Source: Xanthomonas campestris pv. badrii (GTDB taxonomy: Bacteria > Pseudomonadota > Gammaproteobacteria > Xanthomonadales > Xanthomonadaceae). From it: a stretch of 64,000 bases of DNA. Below are positions 15,940 through 26,907 of this stretch, in pieces. The notes below the pieces were generated by a model, which was not told the DNA's origin, did no database searches, and was given only the letters and a program-made list of their open reading frames with translations. The translations under genes were made by a program, and so were the position numbers. Position 1 is the first letter of the stretch, and every line of letters starts with the position of its first letter. Location: the NCBI RefSeq assembly GCF_012848175.1, contig NZ_CP051651.1:2542001-2606000 (forward strand), in the 5' to 3' direction.

Positions 15940-16197
15940 CTATCGTCCCAGAGCTGATCGCTTCCCCGGCACATCAGGTCCACGTGCATCCCTGTCACTT
16001 TCCACCAGCGAATTAATCCAGAGTGACGCTTGATCATAGGAAAGATCTGGAGTCAATCGCGTCCCCGCATCCGTGACAACTGCATATCCGAGCACGGCAT
16101 CGGCCATGTAGACCCTTTCAGGGGAAATCGCCACGACACGGTATCCCCCTCTGGCGAGCACCGTATGCTGATACTCATCCATCTCTATGCGCTCCAT
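15940..16197 (-). CDS. small hypothetical protein
   Basis: 85 residues from ATG 16197 (AGGTCAGGC just upstream); another ATG at residue 6 is also possible. It reads MERIEMDEYQHTVLARGGYR ... LTPDLSYDQASLWINSLVES, with balanced composition and no signal peptide or membrane segment. It is not recognised as a family. It lies between virB7 and tRNA-Val, where virD4 might have been expected; it shows no similarity that I can see to VirD4. Coding status is uncertain. Confidence 0.4.
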   Translation of the reverse strand: MERIEMDEYQHTVLARGGYRVVAISPERVYMADAVLGYAVVTDAGTRLTPDLSYDQASLWINSLVESDRDARGPDVPGKRSALGR

Positions 16198-16635
16198 GCC
16201 TGACCTCACGAAATGCTAACGCAGCGCATGTGAAGAAGGAGCGACGTACCAGACGCCCTTGCCGCTACGCCTCCGCAGCCGGCGCTGCATCGCGAGCTGC
16301 ATCAACTGCACGTCCCGCCCTGTTCACCCCAGACAGCCCGCGCTGCGCGCGACCGGGCGTGGTCAAGTGCGCCATCCACGAACCACGGGATTGCATCAGG
16401 ATACAGAACGAGGCATGCGTGGTGCTCACGCCGCATAGCGTCCACGATGATCATGTTGGCGCCAAGGCCGCACGTCCCAGCGCTAAATGCTGTTGAGAGG
16501 CACTCAACATAGACAGAAGCTCCGACAGTAACTACCCGACTCCACGCTCGGAGCCTGCACTTTCTGCCAGAAATCAGGATGCAGCGAACCTGCATCCGTA
16601 ATCCACCCAAGTCGCCATGCCATCTGGACTTGGAG
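16198..16635. other. intergenic stretch without a supportable gene
   Basis: About 440 bases between the small hypothetical ORF and tRNA-Val. Only short arginine/alanine-rich frames on either strand are present, with no ribosome sites or family motifs. I looked for pieces of virD4 (Walker motifs, TraG-like segments) and saw none. Confidence 0.5.
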
Positions 16636-16710
16636 TGGTGGGCGGTACAGGGTTCGAACCTGTGACCCCTACCATGTCAAGGTAGTGCTCTACCGCTGAG
16701 CTAACCGCCC
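16636..16710 (-). tRNA. tRNA-Val (GAC)
   Basis: The reverse strand folds as a standard cloverleaf: acceptor GGGCGGT, D-arm AGCTCAGCGGTAGAGC, anticodon stem CTACC/GGTAG with loop TTGACAT (anticodon GAC at 16676-16678), T-arm ACAGG-TTCGAAC-CCTGT, and an encoded CCA end. Confidence 0.97.
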
Positions 16711-16808
16711 GAATCCTGCGTCAGCATTGCGCTGTGCAGGGCGCGCATTCTAGCGCAGGGTTTTACCGACCACAAGCCCTATTGCGCCTGCAGGGTGAGC
16801 CATCTGCC

Positions 16809-18830
<2,022 letters not shown>

Positions 18831-18970
18831 GGAGCGGATCTCGGGGGAGGACGGTACGAAATCTCGTAGGTCGATGCCGGTAAAAGTCTGACGTTCACTT
18901 GAGTGAAGCAAGCGTTTCCCGGCATGCGGCCAACACAGAGACTGCTCGCTCGACCTCAAGGAGAAGCGCG

Positions 18971-19516
18971 ATGGGAGCAGTGACTCGTTCGAGCGCGAGA
19001 GGGTACACCGCAGTGCAGTTGTTGGTCGTGATGGCAGTCATCGCCATCACGTCAGCCATCGGCCTGCCGAGCTTCCAGGGCGTTCTGGAGTGGCATCGGG
19101 CGACGACGCGCGTGCATCTGTTGACGACCTATCTTGCGATGGCACGAAGCATGGCCGTCGCGCAGCGCATGCCCGTGAGCGTGTGCCCGTCGGCCGATGG
19201 CACGAATTGCCGAACGGATGGCGACTGGAGCTACGGCTGGATAGTGTTCAAGGACGCGGGCCGCAACGGGCAGCCAGTGGATGCGTCCTCGATCCTCAGG
19301 GTCGAACACTATCCGCTGACCAATGACATCGAAGCAACGGCCACGCTTGGCAGACCTATCGTGCGATTCCTGCCCAGCGGCCTAAACAGCGGCACCAACA
19401 TCACCATCAGCCTCTGCAGCAACGCCCGGCGGCTGGCCGACGTCATCGTAAACAACACGGGACGCACGCGAACAGTCCGCTACACCACGCCCTCAAGCTG
19501 CCGACCACGACGCTGA
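18971..19516 (+). CDS. FimT/GspH-like type IV pseudopilin (orphan)
   Basis: 181 residues from ATG 18971 with AAGGAG upstream. The prepilin-type leader is short and basic ([11 protein letters not shown]) followed by [24 protein letters not shown]. Cleavage after Gly would leave Tyr1, and position 5 is Gln instead of the nearly invariant Glu. The C-terminal half has the GspH/FimT pattern ([31 protein letters not shown]), including Cys residues. It is the only plus-strand gene in this part, divergent from uvrB and 7 kb from the minor-pilin operon. FimT is linked to DNA binding during natural transformation; that role here is an inference. Confidence 0.85.
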   Translation: MGAVTRSSARGYTAVQLLVVMAVIAITSAIGLPSFQGVLEWHRATTRVHLLTTYLAMARSMAVAQRMPVSVCPSADGTNCRTDGDWSYGWIVFKDAGRNGQPVDASSILRVEHYPLTNDIEATATLGRPIVRFLPSGLNSGTNITISLCSNARRLADVIVNNTGRTRTVRYTTPSSCRPRR

Positions 19517-19527
19517 CGCACAAAACG

Positions 19528-19555
19528 AAAAAGCCGCGACACGTCGCGGCTTTTT
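19528..19555. terminator. bidirectional intrinsic terminator
   Basis: Inverted repeat AAAAAGCCGCGAC / GTCGCGGCTTTTT with a two-base spacer, giving a T-tract in both orientations. It can end the pseudopilin gene (+) and the transcript of tRNA-Asn (-). Confidence 0.9.
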
Positions 19556-19563
19556 CAACATCT

Positions 19564-19640
19564 TGGCGCCCGAAGTTGGACTCGAACCAACGACCCCCTG
19601 ATTAACAGTCAAGTGCTCTAACCGGCTGAGCTATTCGGGC
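19564..19640 (-). tRNA. tRNA-Asn (GTT)
   Basis: Reverse-strand cloverleaf: acceptor GCCCGAA/TTCGGGC, D-arm AGCTCAGCCGGTTAGAGC, anticodon loop CTGTTAA (GTT), T-arm GTTGG-TTCGAGT-CCAAC, discriminator G and encoded CCA. Confidence 0.97.
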
Positions 19641-19683
19641 GAGGAGGCGCATTGTAGACGTAACTTTACGTCAGTGCAACACC

Positions 19684-20133
19684 CTACCAGCAGCCAGCAG
19701 TAGTTGAAGCGCTCGGTGTCTTCACCCCGGCCTGGTTCAGCGAGATCGTGCCACACGCATCTTTGGTTTGGTTACCCTGCGGCACTGCAGTGATCGTGAA
19801 GGCGGACTGATTACCGACGAACGTTATGGTGTATTGCGCAGTACCACCCTCACGCGGCGACTGGATAGTTGTTGAACCATTCCCAAAACGAAAACTTGCA
19901 TAAGTATTGTTCGTCGTATGGGAGCGCTCGGCCATCTGAGCATACTCGACTAGATCTGCCTTCGCCTGTGCTCGCCGCGACTTGCGAACATGCTCAGCAT
20001 AGGACGGATAAGCAACTGCAGCCAGAATTCCCACGATAGCGACGACCACCATCAACTCGATCAGGGTGAAGCCATTGACTCCGGCTCGCTGTGGTAGCCG
20101 ACGAGAAAGCGCACGGGACAAGCGTAGCGACAT
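19684..20133 (-). CDS. pilE: PilE-like type IV minor pilin
   Basis: 149 residues. A basic leader ends in Gly, followed by FTLIELMVVVAIVGILAAVA, the canonical type IV prepilin cleavage/methylation site with Glu5. The Ser/Lys/Arg-rich segment HVRKSRRAQAKADLVEYAQ and two C-terminal Cys (ACGTIS, AGCW) forming the D-loop match the PilE minor pilins of the fimT-pilV-W-X-Y1-E cluster. It follows pilY1 by 12 nt as the last gene of the operon. Confidence 0.93.
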   Translation of the reverse strand: MSLRLSRALSRRLPQRAGVNGFTLIELMVVVAIVGILAAVAYPSYAEHVRKSRRAQAKADLVEYAQMAERSHTTNNTYASFRFGNGSTTIQSPREGGTAQYTITFVGNQSAFTITAVPQGNQTKDACGTISLNQAGVKTPSASTTAGCW

Positions 20134-20145
20134 TGACGACCTCCG

Positions 20146-23100
20146 TCACTGAATCTGGCGCCAGGATTGGCGGCCACAAGGATAAGGAACATACATGGGC
20201 GTGGCACCCGCCACGTTGACGACCATCCAGCAACCTGAACCTGGCGGAACTGCTGGGGCGGCTGAGCCATCCTTTGGATTGACCTTGGGCTCAAGCCTGG
20301 GTACGACCGATACCCCCACATCCTTCACAGGGGCGTTTCCGCCTGTATTGAGTGAAATACCGGCAGAACCGCTGGCTAGCGTGGAACCACTGATCCCGCC
20401 CATTCGAACACCAGACAACGCGCCCACGCCGGTACGCGGATTCAGGCCAAATAGCCAGTTCACGCCATCGGTGCTGCAGCCGCTACTTGCAGCGAGCGGC
20501 GCATATGTAGGCATAAAGAGAATTCCCGAGACAAGCTCCGGATAACCTACGAATCGCTCGCCGGCGGGCAAATCCACATACCACCCAAGCGCTGTTGTCG
20601 GAGCAGTACCTACTTGCAAGCTGCGCGTCGCGCCGCCCGTAGCAGTCGTGACCGAATAGGGGGTCAGATTCGCCCTACTTAGGGTCGTGGCGATCACGCC
20701 ATCCACCTGATCCGTAAAGCCGTACAGGCTTTGTATGTGTTGCGCGGAACTTGGCCGGCTGTCGTGCTCGAACGCAAAACTACCAGTACCAAACAGCACC
20801 AGGACCCCGCCATTTTCGCCAGAAGCGGCCTGCAGTCCACCTGTAATAGGCTGCCGGTAGGTAAGCCCACTTTCGGCATATGTTCCCGTAGTGAATGCAG
20901 GAACGGTTACCGAAGCTGCCGTCGACGTAAGATCGAACTTCCAGATCGCACCACGAAGATCGGCGGCATAAACCGTGTCTGCATAGCCATCCCGCGTACG
21001 AGCCGGCACACCGGACGGGTCGACTGTCAAATTGTCCACGCGATCCAGGACAATGATATTGCCCAGCCCGTTCCGGCCACTGATCGCGCTCCCCGGCTCC
21101 GTCGCCTCGATCATACGGACGACCGGGGTCGAAGACGTTCCGATATCCACTACGAACAAGACAGCTTTGCCGCTGGCGCTGTCATAGCCGTTACCGAAGA
21201 TCGCTTTCCAGCTCACCGAGCCATTTGCAGCACGTACCGGGACAATGACCGGCTTGCCGAGCACATGCCCGATATTGGAACGCACCGCGGCATCACCGCT
21301 AAGATCGTTGATTTCCCAAAGTCGACTCCCGCTACCGAACGTACCCGGATTAGTGACATCCAGCGCAAACGCTCCGCGGCCACCGGCCCCGGTCGTACCA
21401 ACCAGCGTCGTCTTCCAACTGTTGCTGTAGTAGGTATCTCCCACTGCCAACGGGCCATCGACGAAATAGCGATGATCGAACGAGGGGATAGTTCCCTTGA
21501 CTGCCTGGTACGGCAGCAATAAATCGCCCATATGCCCATAGGATGTTGCAGGGATATAAGCAAAGCGTTCGCGGCCGCCAGTACCTGTCACCGTACCACT
21601 GCTATTAATTCCTCCATCGAAAGCATGTAACATTCCATCATTTGCACCGGCATATACCATGTACCCCCGACTAGCACGCTTGCTTTCCAAGTAAGTAGTG
21701 TAGGTCGCACCCAACGTTCCACTTAGAGCCCTGTATCCGTAATCGTCGGTAGGAGCACTGATCAGCGGCGCAGAGTTGATTATATCACCGAGCACGGTGC
21801 TGCGATCACGAAACCTGCCTTTCTGCTGAACTTCCCCACTTTGATCACCCAATAGATAGCTCGCCGCAGTCGCAGCGGTTGCCCCGAGATCGGTTAGGTG
21901 CTGTGCTGAACAGAGCGTTTGGCCGCGATAAAGCGTCTGAGAGAGCCCACAAAGGCCGTCGAGACTAATGGCCGTTCCTTCGAACTTTCGTACATTGCTG
22001 CCATCGTTAAAAAAAACATTGCGGGCATTAGGCGCGGGAATCTGCCCGGAAGCCTCCCACAGCTGAGTGAAGCGGGCTTCCCGTGTAGCGGGATCGACCG
22101 AGGCCTGGCTTGCTTTAAGCTTACTTGACCAATCGGTCCCGTTGTTCCTTATCTGATACTCAGGCGCGACCGACAAGGAACCCGTGCCGATTCGTGCCCC
22201 CGTCAGCGCCAATGTTCCGGAAGGCGAGCTGGGCGAACCAGCCGCGGACAGAACACGCTGCATTGCGGCCGTTACTTCTGCCGGACTTTTTGCATTGATG
22301 AATTGCCCTCGACCATTCACGGTGGCATGCCAAAGCTCATCAATTACCCGACCGTCGTCACCATCGTTTGGATCACCATTTGCATTCCAGTCGGGCGCGT
22401 TCGTATAGGGGTCGGCGGTAGCGGCCTGGTTGACTTCATAGATATTGCCTTGCGCACCAAGCGTGATTGCATAAAAATTCATATGCAAATCTTTCTGGCA
22501 GTCCAGCCGCTTCCAGTCTGGCGATTCCTTTGAGAGTGTTGCGCATTTTTCATCCACTGGCACCAAACCCGCTTGAAACCCCTGCCCGGATACCAACGGT
22601 GTCGACGCGCCCGAATAGTATGACGCCGCAATGTCGGCTATAGTGTTTGAGTAATTATCAGCAAAAGGCACGGAAGGAAAATTCATGGTGCCAACCGAAT
22701 CCGCATTATCATACCCCGCAACTGCATCTGTACTATTCGTATAACCATCGGTAAACAACATGCCGCCGTTTTTTTGACATGCGCGCAACACCGGAGCACC
22801 ATCCCCGACGCGCAAGAACTGCTTACCTAAGTAATCCACAGCCGTGCGATTCGGCGTTCCTCCAGAGGGCTTCAACTTATAAATCTTATCATATAGTGCG
22901 GCAATTTCGGAATCGACACCTACATCATACATGGTAACATTAGTGCGATTATTGATCGTAAAATAACCCACGCGCATTTTTTCAACAGTCGATAAAGCGC
23001 GCGTCTCCGATCCAATGACAGCAAGAATACGATTTCGATGGTATTGGAACCAGTTTGCGAAGTTCGTACTTGCTGCGTTATAGGCATTCACGTTGTTGTT

Positions 23101-24042
23101 ATAATTACGCAAAGTAATTTGATAACGCCTCATATTGCAGCCGGGACCGCAGGCGTTTTGAATTACAGGCCGATTAGTATCATTGGCTAGATAATTCGCA
23201 GGAGCTGGAGCAGCTTCGGGCAAGTAGAAGGTAGCAGGCACATAGCCGATTTGCACTTGACAGTTCGCTGCAACAGTGACGGTCGAAGCCAATGTAGTCC
23301 AATTGCCGTTACTACTTGGCAGTCCATCATTATTCGCAAAACCTGAATTATTGAATGTATTGCACGATCGAGCAGACGATCGGTAACGGGTGCCTGCCGG
23401 TATCCTCATCCCAGTAAGAAACTGAAAGAATTCGTTATTAGCCTCACGATATGCAAGGTCGTACGTAGTGGAGTAACCAGTGGAGAAGTCATTGCCGTAG
23501 ATAGAGGGGTCACGGGGATCGACCCGGGCCTCATTAAAATTAGCATTTGCCCAAAGAGTTGGGCCGCTTTGCCCTAATTTAGGGGGAAGTACCCAAGGAT
23601 TGTAGACAACATCTGGATTGTAATAGCTCGCATTGTAGGTTGGCGATCGCGCAAACCCGAAGATGTCAAGCGGAGGAATCGCATCTCCCGGAGTATAAGC
23701 AGCGTTATAGCCACTATGCGGATATAAGTAGAGATAGCAATCCGCCGAGTTACTCGCGCATCCCTGAGCGGTATCAAAAAAAGTTCCGGCCGCACTGAAG
23801 AAACTGGTGCCATTCCAACGTAAACGACCGTCCCCCCCTCTAAAGATTCGTTCAAACGTCATCGAATTCGAGTCATCCACAGCCATAATAAAAGCAGGAG
23901 GAATCGAGTTCACATTATTTAGCGGGGCCTGCGCCAAAGCACCTTGACCTTGCGCGGCAATCAGGCTGTAGACGAAGTAGCCACCAGCTGCGGCAAGCAC
24001 GATCGCGGAGACGACAGCGGTTCGGAAAATGCGAGGGGACAT
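20146..24042 (-). CDS. pilY1: PilY1 pilus-tip adhesin/assembly factor
   Basis: 1298 residues from ATG 24042 (GAGG upstream); an in-frame start at 24108 would overlap pilX. The N-terminal signal/anchor is MSPRIFRTAVVSAIVLAAAGGYF. A von Willebrand A-like region begins with a MIDAS-type DxSxS (VDDSNSM) near residue 54. The middle contains an Asp/Asn-rich calcium-like loop (NANGDPNDGDDG) before DELWHATVNGRG. The C-terminal third is the PilC/PilY1 beta-propeller (MVYAGANDGMLHAFDGG, VYAADLRGAIWKFDL). It sits at the pilus tip and affects adhesion and retraction. The 5' half (about 22450-23950) is visibly AT-richer than the 3' half. Confidence 0.95.
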   Translation of the reverse strand: MSPRIFRTAVVSAIVLAAAGGYFVYSLIAAQGQGALAQAPLNNVNSIPPAFIMAVDDSNSMTFERIFRGGDGRLRWNGTSFFSAAGTFFDTAQGCASNSADCYLYLYPHSGYNAAYTPGDAIPPLDIFGFARSPTYNASYYNPDVVYNPWVLPPKLGQSGPTLWANANFNEARVDPRDPSIYGNDFSTGYSTTYDLAYREANNEFFQFLTGMRIPAGTRYRSSARSCNTFNNSGFANNDGLPSSNGNWTTLASTVTVAANCQVQIGYVPATFYLPEAAPAPANYLANDTNRPVIQNACGPGCNMRRYQITLRNYNNNVNAYNAASTNFANWFQYHRNRILAVIGSETRALSTVEKMRVGYFTINNRTNVTMYDVGVDSEIAALYDKIYKLKPSGGTPNRTAVDYLGKQFLRVGDGAPVLRACQKNGGMLFTDGYTNSTDAVAGYDNADSVGTMNFPSVPFADNYSNTIADIAASYYSGASTPLVSGQGFQAGLVPVDEKCATLSKESPDWKRLDCQKDLHMNFYAITLGAQGNIYEVNQAATADPYTNAPDWNANGDPNDGDDGRVIDELWHATVNGRGQFINAKSPAEVTAAMQRVLSAAGSPSSPSGTLALTGARIGTGSLSVAPEYQIRNNGTDWSSKLKASQASVDPATREARFTQLWEASGQIPAPNARNVFFNDGSNVRKFEGTAISLDGLCGLSQTLYRGQTLCSAQHLTDLGATAATAASYLLGDQSGEVQQKGRFRDRSTVLGDIINSAPLISAPTDDYGYRALSGTLGATYTTYLESKRASRGYMVYAGANDGMLHAFDGGINSSGTVTGTGGRERFAYIPATSYGHMGDLLLPYQAVKGTIPSFDHRYFVDGPLAVGDTYYSNSWKTTLVGTTGAGGRGAFALDVTNPGTFGSGSRLWEINDLSGDAAVRSNIGHVLGKPVIVPVRAANGSVSWKAIFGNGYDSASGKAVLFVVDIGTSSTPVVRMIEATEPGSAISGRNGLGNIIVLDRVDNLTVDPSGVPARTRDGYADTVYAADLRGAIWKFDLTSTAASVTVPAFTTGTYAESGLTYRQPITGGLQAASGENGGVLVLFGTGSFAFEHDSRPSSAQHIQSLYGFTDQVDGVIATTLSRANLTPYSVTTATGGATRSLQVGTAPTTALGWYVDLPAGERFVGYPELVSGILFMPTYAPLAASSGCSTDGVNWLFGLNPRTGVGALSGVRMGGISGSTLASGSAGISLNTGGNAPVKDVGVSVVPRLEPKVNPKDGSAAPAVPPGSGCWMVVNVAGATPMYVPYPCGRQSWRQIQ

Positions 24043-24052
24043 GCCGGCAGCC

Positions 24053-24562
24053 TCAGAGCTTGAAGATGGTGTCGATCGATGCCGATGACGAGGCATCCGT
24101 CGCGGCATCGTTGGAGAATGTAGTGATTTGGTACACAGGCGTCACAGGGTCAAGTGGGTCACCCATCGCAAGCGATCCTCCGCCGATGATGCACGAGTCG
24201 ATGCGACGTACATTGACTGCCTCATTTACCGTCGTCGCCTTGCTGCGTCCCCATGCAACTGGGTCAAATGCAGCATCACAGTTTTGCTGAATATCGGTAT
24301 CGACCAAAGGGGCGCCTGTTGGTGCACTCGTACGATTGGCAATGGCCTCGATGGCACGCTCGCTCCGACGCGTCACTCCCTCGGCATTCTGAAAGGCGAT
24401 ATTGGTCGCAAGGTAATTGGATGCCATTTTTTCCTGCATCCCTGCCACTTGCATCCCGGCGATGCCAATCAAGGCCAACAGGATCAGCATGATCAGGGCG
24501 ACGTAGAGCACCGCGCCACGAGGGCGAGCGGACAAAGGTCGCATGCGGGCGTATGCATTCAT
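24053..24562 (-). CDS. pilX: PilX minor pilin
   Basis: 169 residues. The N-terminus is basic with RPRGAVLYVALIMLILLALIGIAGMQ, followed by the PilX-typical MQEKMASNYLATNIAFQNAEG. The first hydrophobic stretch lacks the Glu5 of most pilins, as is usual in PilX-family proteins. It is part of the minor-pilin priming complex. It lies 3 nt after pilW and 10 nt before the chosen pilY1 start. Confidence 0.9.
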   Translation of the reverse strand: MNAYARMRPLSARPRGAVLYVALIMLILLALIGIAGMQVAGMQEKMASNYLATNIAFQNAEGVTRRSERAIEAIANRTSAPTGAPLVDTDIQQNCDAAFDPVAWGRSKATTVNEAVNVRRIDSCIIGGGSLAMGDPLDPVTPVYQITTFSNDAATDASSSASIDTIFKL

Positions 24563-24565
24563 GGG

Positions 24566-25732
24566 TCAGTTTCCGAACAGTCGGTTACGCAAGGCGATCG
24601 TGGACTCGTACGTCATCCTGTATCGCCCGTCAGTTTGAGCTGCTGGCGCAAAAGACACTCCTAATGCGCTTGGATAGCGCACCGCAGTCGTCGGTTTCTC
24701 AGCTGTGGAAGGTGAAGGACTACGGGCGAGAATGCCGACCTGGACCTGCCCCACTCGCCTCCATTGCCCAGCTGCAGCAGCATCTGCGCCAATGGAAACA
24801 TCGCTTGCGATGGCTTGGGTGTTGATGTTGCCCAATGGTGGAGAGGTTGTGGACAGATTGGCGGTCTGATCGAGACCAAACAGCAACTGCATATTTTCGA
24901 TACCTTCGACCAGCTCCTCTGGTGCTACGTAATCGTCAAGACCGTTCGAGCGCGCACGCATGAGCGCCGGCTCGCCCGTTGTTGCAGAGGTACCTACGTA
25001 GTACACAAGTGATTCGGCTCGGTAAATCAAAGCCTGGCCAGTCGGCCTTGCTGAGTAATTCGACAAATTGGTTCCGTTGGCAGTGACTTTGCCACTGGCA
25101 TAGACACCCTTGAACACCGTTGCATGTGCGCAATCAGCGATTCCAAATACAGTGGGAGCGGCCTGGCCGCCCTCGGTCAAGCGTAGGCCACTAGTAGCAT
25201 TGAAGTTGACCACGCTGTTACTACCCGACGTCAGCCCAGTGATCGGCACGCTCTCTGGCGCCAGGTAGCGCAACACAAGGATGTCGCTACCTCCGCGCGG
25301 GTTGAGCTTGGAAATCGATGCTGGCAGATTGGTTGGTACCGCCCAGTTGGCTCCGATCGTCAGGACACCGGTCGGTTTGGTATTGGGCGCTTCGTAGCCC
25401 TGCACGCTAACACTGAAATCCAGCGGATGGCCTGAGCCACTAGCAGCCCCGGTAGTTACTACCGGATCCCCCTCACCACGCACAAAGTGCGCTTGGTCAT
25501 TGACGCAGCCAAAGTGCCCTGCCATGCGGATGTCGCGCTGTAGGAATTCCAACGCAAATCGCCCGTTCTCCTGCGCACGCGCACTTCCTTCTGCAAGCAT
25601 CGATGCGGTACGGGATGCCGAGAAGACCTGAATCACTCCTAGCATCAACACCAGGCCGATCACCATGGCGATCATCATTTCGATCAAGCTGATACCGGCA
25701 CTTGCAGCCTTGGACGGGGAGCGGGGAGTCAT
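24566..25732 (-). CDS. pilW: PilW minor pilin
   Basis: 388 residues from ATG 25732, which overlaps the pilV stop by four bases (ATGA). A longer in-frame ORF to 25939 would run through pilV and is rejected. The prepilin motif is SAGISLIEMMIAMVIGLVLMLG with Glu5, followed by the PilW-type QENGRFALEFLQRDIRMAGHFGC. The large C-terminal part is Ser/Thr/Asn-rich. It is a component of the type IV pilus minor-pilin complex. Confidence 0.93.
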   Translation of the reverse strand: MTPRSPSKAASAGISLIEMMIAMVIGLVLMLGVIQVFSASRTASMLAEGSARAQENGRFALEFLQRDIRMAGHFGCVNDQAHFVRGEGDPVVTTGAASGSGHPLDFSVSVQGYEAPNTKPTGVLTIGANWAVPTNLPASISKLNPRGGSDILVLRYLAPESVPITGLTSGSNSVVNFNATSGLRLTEGGQAAPTVFGIADCAHATVFKGVYASGKVTANGTNLSNYSARPTGQALIYRAESLVYYVGTSATTGEPALMRARSNGLDDYVAPEELVEGIENMQLLFGLDQTANLSTTSPPLGNINTQAIASDVSIGADAAAAGQWRRVGQVQVGILARSPSPSTAEKPTTAVRYPSALGVSFAPAAQTDGRYRMTYESTIALRNRLFGN

Positions 25733-26208
25733 AGCTGAGACACCAAGGTGAAGGTTGTGAGCGCATTCGGGTTGCTTGCATCCCAGCGCTGATCCCCCCA
25801 GCTGATGCCCACGGTGACTTGGCCGTTGGTATTCAGCACTGTCGCACTGGCGCCCTCTCCCAATGCCTGTACTACCTGACACTTCCAGCGTGCGATGTTG
25901 GTTGTGATCGTGAGATCGGTTCCAAGCGGTCGGCTGCAACTGGCAACTGTGACAGTATTCGCGGAAAAGGTAGCCTCGGTATACCAGGCCGATTGGAAGC
26001 GATTGCTGCGCATCTGGTCCAGCAAGTCGTAAGCAAGGTTGGTGGCCTGAGTACGATAGTTGGCACTCTGCACGAACCGCACGTTAGCGGTCTGCAATAG
26101 TGCAAACCCAAGCAGACCAAACGCAAGAACGACGATGGCGATCAGCACTTCGAGCAAGCTGAAGCCATCGGACCGGGAGCGCGATACGAAGGATCGGGGA
26201 AGCATCAT
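25729..26208 (-). CDS. pilV: PilV minor pilin
   Basis: 159 residues. The motif RSDGFSLLEVLIAIVVLAFGLLGFALLQ with Glu5 is typical of PilV, followed by YDLLDQMRSNR. Two nearby starts exist (26208 and the next codon). It overlaps the fimT stop by four bases, so translation is coupled. It is one of the minor pilins that initiates pilus assembly. Confidence 0.93.
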   Translation of the reverse strand: MMLPRSFVSRSRSDGFSLLEVLIAIVVLAFGLLGFALLQTANVRFVQSANYRTQATNLAYDLLDQMRSNRFQSAWYTEATFSANTVTVASCSRPLGTDLTITTNIARWKCQVVQALGEGASATVLNTNGQVTVGISWGDQRWDASNPNALTTFTLVSQL

Positions 26209-26720
26209 TGGCAGGCGCCTTTCTGGGAGGTGATCTGACCGGCGCCGTTGACGACCAACGTGCGGCGCAATGCCTGCCCATCACACATGGTTGGCTGCAA
26301 CGTGATCTGCTGGTTGGTGGAAGCAAGCCTACGCCCCCTCCCATCGAACGCAATCGCAGTGCCGGACGGACCGGAATTGCTCAGCGACCGGTCTATCGAA
26401 ACGAAACGCAGGACAGTGTCGCCACTCTTGAAAGCGCCATCTCCATCGGTATCCGCCCAAGCCAGCATTCCGCTCGCCCAATTATTGTCGCAGGCCGTTC
26501 CCGACGCGCTGCCGCAACCCCCCCCACCTCGGCGATTGCGTATCGCTTCGCTGCGGGCAAGAGACAGTAGCCCGATGGTCTCATTGGCACTGCTCGCGAC
26601 GCGGTTGGAGCGAATCACTCCACGAAAGCTTGGAAACGCGATGGTAAGCAAAATCGCCAATACGGCGATCGCAATCATCAATTCGACAAGTGTGAAGCCG
26701 GTAAATCGGCGATGAGACAT
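26205..26720 (-). CDS. fimT: FimT/GspH-type minor pseudopilin
   Basis: 171 residues beginning MSHRRFTGFTLVELMIAIAV, a normal prepilin site with Glu5, then the FimT-typical LLSLARSEAIRNRRGGG and a C-terminal GspH fold with MCDGQALRRTLVVNGAGQI. It is the first gene of the pilV-W-X-Y1-E operon; GGAGG lies upstream (about 26740). FimT contributes to DNA uptake in Xanthomonadaceae, and the basic loop after the helix agrees with DNA binding. Confidence 0.92.
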   Translation of the reverse strand: MSHRRFTGFTLVELMIAIAVLAILLTIAFPSFRGVIRSNRVASSANETIGLLSLARSEAIRNRRGGGGCGSASGTACDNNWASGMLAWADTDGDGAFKSGDTVLRFVSIDRSLSNSGPSGTAIAFDGRGRRLASTNQQITLQPTMCDGQALRRTLVVNGAGQITSQKGACQ

Positions 26721-26907
26721 TGGACGCTCCCCAGCGTGACCTCCTTACCATGCATTGACCGACATCCCGGAAACAAGTGCCAAGGGGATGAACGGTCGTT
26801 CTGAGGGCGCCGACGTACCAACTAGGCGGTGCAACGTCCGCGACCCGCACCCAGCGCAGGGGTTTGCGCCGGCCTTTGCAGAGAGGGATCGCGGTACCGG
26901 GCAGCCT

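Noticed and set aside
15500..16635. Remnant of virD4 between virB7 and tRNA-Val
   Set aside because: No Walker motif or TraG-like segment in any of the six frames.
26721..26800. Sigma-54-like promoter upstream of fimT (TTGGCAC...)
   Set aside because: The -12 GC element is missing at the required spacing.
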